The notes beneath the pieces are model-generated. The model had not been told where the DNA came from and ran no database searches. It saw only the letters and a list, made by a program, of their open reading frames with translations. 64,000 bases of DNA. Source: NZ13-RE01 sp964612975. Lineage in GTDB: Bacteria; Dictyoglomota; Dictyoglomia; Dictyoglomales; Dictyoglomaceae. Location: the NCBI GenBank assembly GCA_964612975.1, contig CAZTGC010000001.1, positions 62,001 to 126,000 of the forward strand, in the 5' to 3' direction. Both the position numbers and the translations under genes were made by a program. This document shows, one piece after another, positions 62,257-64,000 of the stretch. The first letter of the stretch is position 1. Every line of letters starts with the position of its first letter.

Positions 62257-63819
62257 GTGAGGCGCTTTAAAACTATTCTTTTATTAATTTTACTAATTAC
62301 TTTATTATCGGGAGCTTCTTTAGCTCAAGCTCCTAAATATGGTGGAGTTTTAAGAAGAAGCTTATTAAATGATCCTCCAACCTTAGATCCTGCGATGATT
62401 ACTGATACCGCCTCTGATGAAGTCGCAAGGCAAATTTTTGATGGTTTGGTAGAATACAATCCAGAGGGAAAAGTTGTTCCAGTAATTGCAAAAAGTTGGA
62501 GTATTTCCAGGGATGGTCTTACTTATACCTTCTATTTAAGGGATGACGTCTATTTCCATAATGGGAGAAAGGTTACAGCAGAAGATTTTGTATATTCTAT
62601 AAAAAGAGTTATGGATCCAAAAACAGCTTCTCCCCGTGCGAATTTTGCTGACCCTATTAAAGATATAAAAGCAAAAAGTAAATATATACTAGAAATTACT
62701 TTAAAGGAACCCTTTGCTCCATTCTTATCTACTTTAACCTATTCCTGTTTTTGGGTTGTTCCAAAGGAAGTCGTAGAAAAATTAGGAAAGGATTTTGCTA
62801 CAAATCCTGTAGGGACTGGTGGGTATATATTTGAAGAGTGGAAACATGATGTAAAGGTAAGAGTAAAAGCAAATCTTAAGTATTTTAGAGGAAGGCCGTA
62901 TACTGATGCCATTGAATGGGCAATTATTCCCGATGAGCAGGTAGATTTTTTGAATTTTGAAAAGGGATTGTTAGATATAACTGGTATTCCTGACACTGAA
63001 TGGGATAGAGTTAATAATGATCCCAAATATAAACCATATATTATTAGTAAGCCTATTCTTGGAATCTATTACTTAGGATTTAATGTTCAGAAAAAACCTC
63101 TTGATAACAAATATCTTAGATGGGCAATCGCAAGAACTATAAATAAAGAGGAAATAGTAAGAGTTATTAGAAGAAACAGAGCTGAAGTTGCATATACAAT
63201 CCTTCCACCAAACATGCCTGGATTTAGCAAGGATATATATAATTGGGCGAAGGAAAATCTAAGTTATAATGTAGAAGAGGCGAAAAAGCTCCTTGAAAAG
63301 GCAGGATATCCTGGTGGAAAAGGGCTTCCAGAGTTGACAATATTTTATAACACAAGTAGAGCTCATCAAAGAATAATGGAGGCAATTCAAGCTGATTTAG
63401 CAAATATTGGAATAAAAACAAAAATTCAAAACTATGATTGGGCAGTATATCTCGATCTACTGGATAAAGGTGAACTTTCCATATACAGATTAGGATGGGT
63501 TGCAGATTATATTGATCCAGATAACTTCTTATGGGTGCTATTTAACTCTGGCAATTTTGGCGAGGCAGGAAATCATTCTTTCTATAAGAATACAAAGGTT
63601 GATGAATTAACAGATAAAGCAAGAAAAGTATCAAACTGGAATGTAAGAGTAAAATATTATAATGAAGCAGAAAAACTAATTTTAGAAGATGTACCTATAG
63701 TCCCAATATTCTATTATGTATCTCAACCTATATGTCAACCCTGGGTACATGGATTGTATGTAGATCCACTAACAGGACTTTCTGGTGTAAGATATAGAGT
63801 AGTTTGGCTATCAAAGTAA
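62257..63819 (+). CDS. ABC transporter substrate-binding protein, family 5 (peptide/nickel/oligosaccharide type)
   Basis: 520 residues, GTG start with AAAAAGGAGGTC upstream. A signal peptide (about 1-25, ending SLAQA) has no lipobox Cys, so the protein may be free in the periplasm. LRRSLLNDPPTLDPAMITDTASDEVARQIFDGLVEYNPEGKVVP-type opening and AYTILPPNMPG, NFLWVLFNSGNFG match family 5 (OppA/DppA). In thermophiles this family binds peptides or oligosaccharides; the ligand is unknown. The permease gene follows after a terminator-like hairpin. Confidence 0.9.
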   Translation: MRRFKTILLLILLITLLSGASLAQAPKYGGVLRRSLLNDPPTLDPAMITDTASDEVARQIFDGLVEYNPEGKVVPVIAKSWSISRDGLTYTFYLRDDVYFHNGRKVTAEDFVYSIKRVMDPKTASPRANFADPIKDIKAKSKYILEITLKEPFAPFLSTLTYSCFWVVPKEVVEKLGKDFATNPVGTGGYIFEEWKHDVKVRVKANLKYFRGRPYTDAIEWAIIPDEQVDFLNFEKGLLDITGIPDTEWDRVNNDPKYKPYIISKPILGIYYLGFNVQKKPLDNKYLRWAIARTINKEEIVRVIRRNRAEVAYTILPPNMPGFSKDIYNWAKENLSYNVEEAKKLLEKAGYPGGKGLPELTIFYNTSRAHQRIMEAIQADLANIGIKTKIQNYDWAVYLDLLDKGELSIYRLGWVADYIDPDNFLWVLFNSGNFGEAGNHSFYKNTKVDELTDKARKVSNWNVRVKYYNEAEKLILEDVPIVPIFYYVSQPICQPWVHGLYVDPLTGLSGVRYRVVWLSK

Positions 63820-63823
63820 ATTA

Positions 63824-63864
63824 ATTATGGAGACAAGGCTTAAGCCTTGTCTCCATAATTTTTT
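63824..63864 (+). terminator. Perfect hairpin with T run between binding-protein and permease genes
   Basis: An 18-base left arm (63824-63841, from ATTATGGAG to AAGGCTT) is followed directly by its exact complement (63842-63859), then T residues (59-64). It is placed to terminate part of the transcripts, so the binding protein would be made in excess over the permease. Confidence 0.88.
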
Positions 63865-63886
63865 AGTAAGAAGGAGATAAGTCAAG

Positions 63887-64000
63887 TTGTATAGGTATTT
63901 TATAAGAAGATTGATACAAATGATTCCTGTATTTATAGGAGTATCTTTAATCACTTTTGCTTTATTCTATATAGCTCCTGGTGATCCTGCGCGGTTAATT
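63887..64000 (+). CDS. ABC transporter permease, DppB/OppB type (5' part, cut by window end)
   Basis: 38 codons are visible and the frame is still open at the window end. TTG start, with AAGGAG 10 bases upstream. MYRYFIRRLIQMIPVFIGVS then LITFALFYIAPGDPARLI is the standard N-terminus of DppB/OppB permeases, with the first membrane helix. It should pair with the binding protein encoded just upstream; the second permease and ATPases would follow outside the window. Confidence 0.88.
   Translation, partial: MYRYFIRRLIQMIPVFIGVSLITFALFYIAPGDPARLI

Noticed and set aside
1..64000. CRISPR arrays, insertion sequences, prophage or defence genes
   Set aside because: No regular repeats, transposase, integrase, Cas or restriction-type genes were seen anywhere in the window.

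Overview
The window looks like one chromosomal segment of a thermophilic, AT-rich bacterium with a two-membrane envelope. My best guess is Dictyoglomus (Dictyoglomota). This rests on protein style (Lys/Glu/Ile-rich, AGA and ATA codons throughout) and gene content from memory, not on a search. Envelope genes (LptF/G-type permease, RseC family, a secreted beta-barrel-like protein, PBP1A) support a diderm. Intergenic spaces are short, genes often overlap by 4-40 bases, TTG and GTG starts are common, and promoters are mostly close to TTGACA/TATAAT. I saw no insertion sequence, prophage, integrase or CRISPR array.

Layout. 1-4.6 kb: 3' part of pheT, then mutS2 and an lptF/G permease. 4.6-9.0 kb (minus): rseC family, DUF2007-like protein, proA, proC, htrA, rlmH, starting 12 bases after tRNA-Thr. 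9.0-9.6 kb (minus): five tRNA genes in transcription order Lys, Glu, Val, Asp, Thr, all with encoded CCA. 9.6-13.2 kb: ribulokinase araB, the wreck of a sugar ABC permease pair, and a divergent LacI-family regulator. 13.3-24.0 kb: a radical SAM protein, an sn-glycerol-1-phosphate dehydrogenase, an iron alcohol dehydrogenase, ilvD, two MetE-like proteins and a GH38 alpha-mannosidase. 24.0-26.6 kb: Gfo/Idh/MocA oxidoreductase, RRM protein, ddl. 26.7-32.1 kb: pyrRBCKDF behind a PyrR-type attenuator. 32.0-34.9 kb (minus): fur, feoA, feoB, feoC. 35.0-40.7 kb: an ABC-2 exporter, leuS, gap. 40.7-44.6 kb (minus): Hsp20, Lon and an eRF1-like protein in one proteostasis operon. 44.8-48.4 kb: beta-barrel protein, ArsR-type regulator, GNAT-like protein, rsmG. 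48.5-55.7 kb: a compact hisZGDCBHAF(IE) operon. 55.7-59.5 kb: PBP1A, and rapZ-yvcK. 59.6-62.2 kb: pgk, a roadblock/LC7 protein, tpiA, secG. 62.2-64 kb: the start of a peptide-type ABC transporter operon, cut by the window end.

Most of the window is housekeeping. The parts that repay a second look are: the radical SAM plus G1P dehydrogenase pair (possible unusual membrane lipid chemistry); the tandem MetE-like pair in which one partner lacks most zinc ligands; the Hsp20-Lon-eRF1-like operon; the roadblock protein inside the glycolytic operon; the collapsed sugar transporter beside araB; three genes (rseC, rsmG, rapZ) whose -10 boxes predict leaderless mRNAs; and two palindromic control sites (44.65 kb and 48.4 kb). 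No system here is certainly new. All functional calls are by reading sequence; no database search was run.
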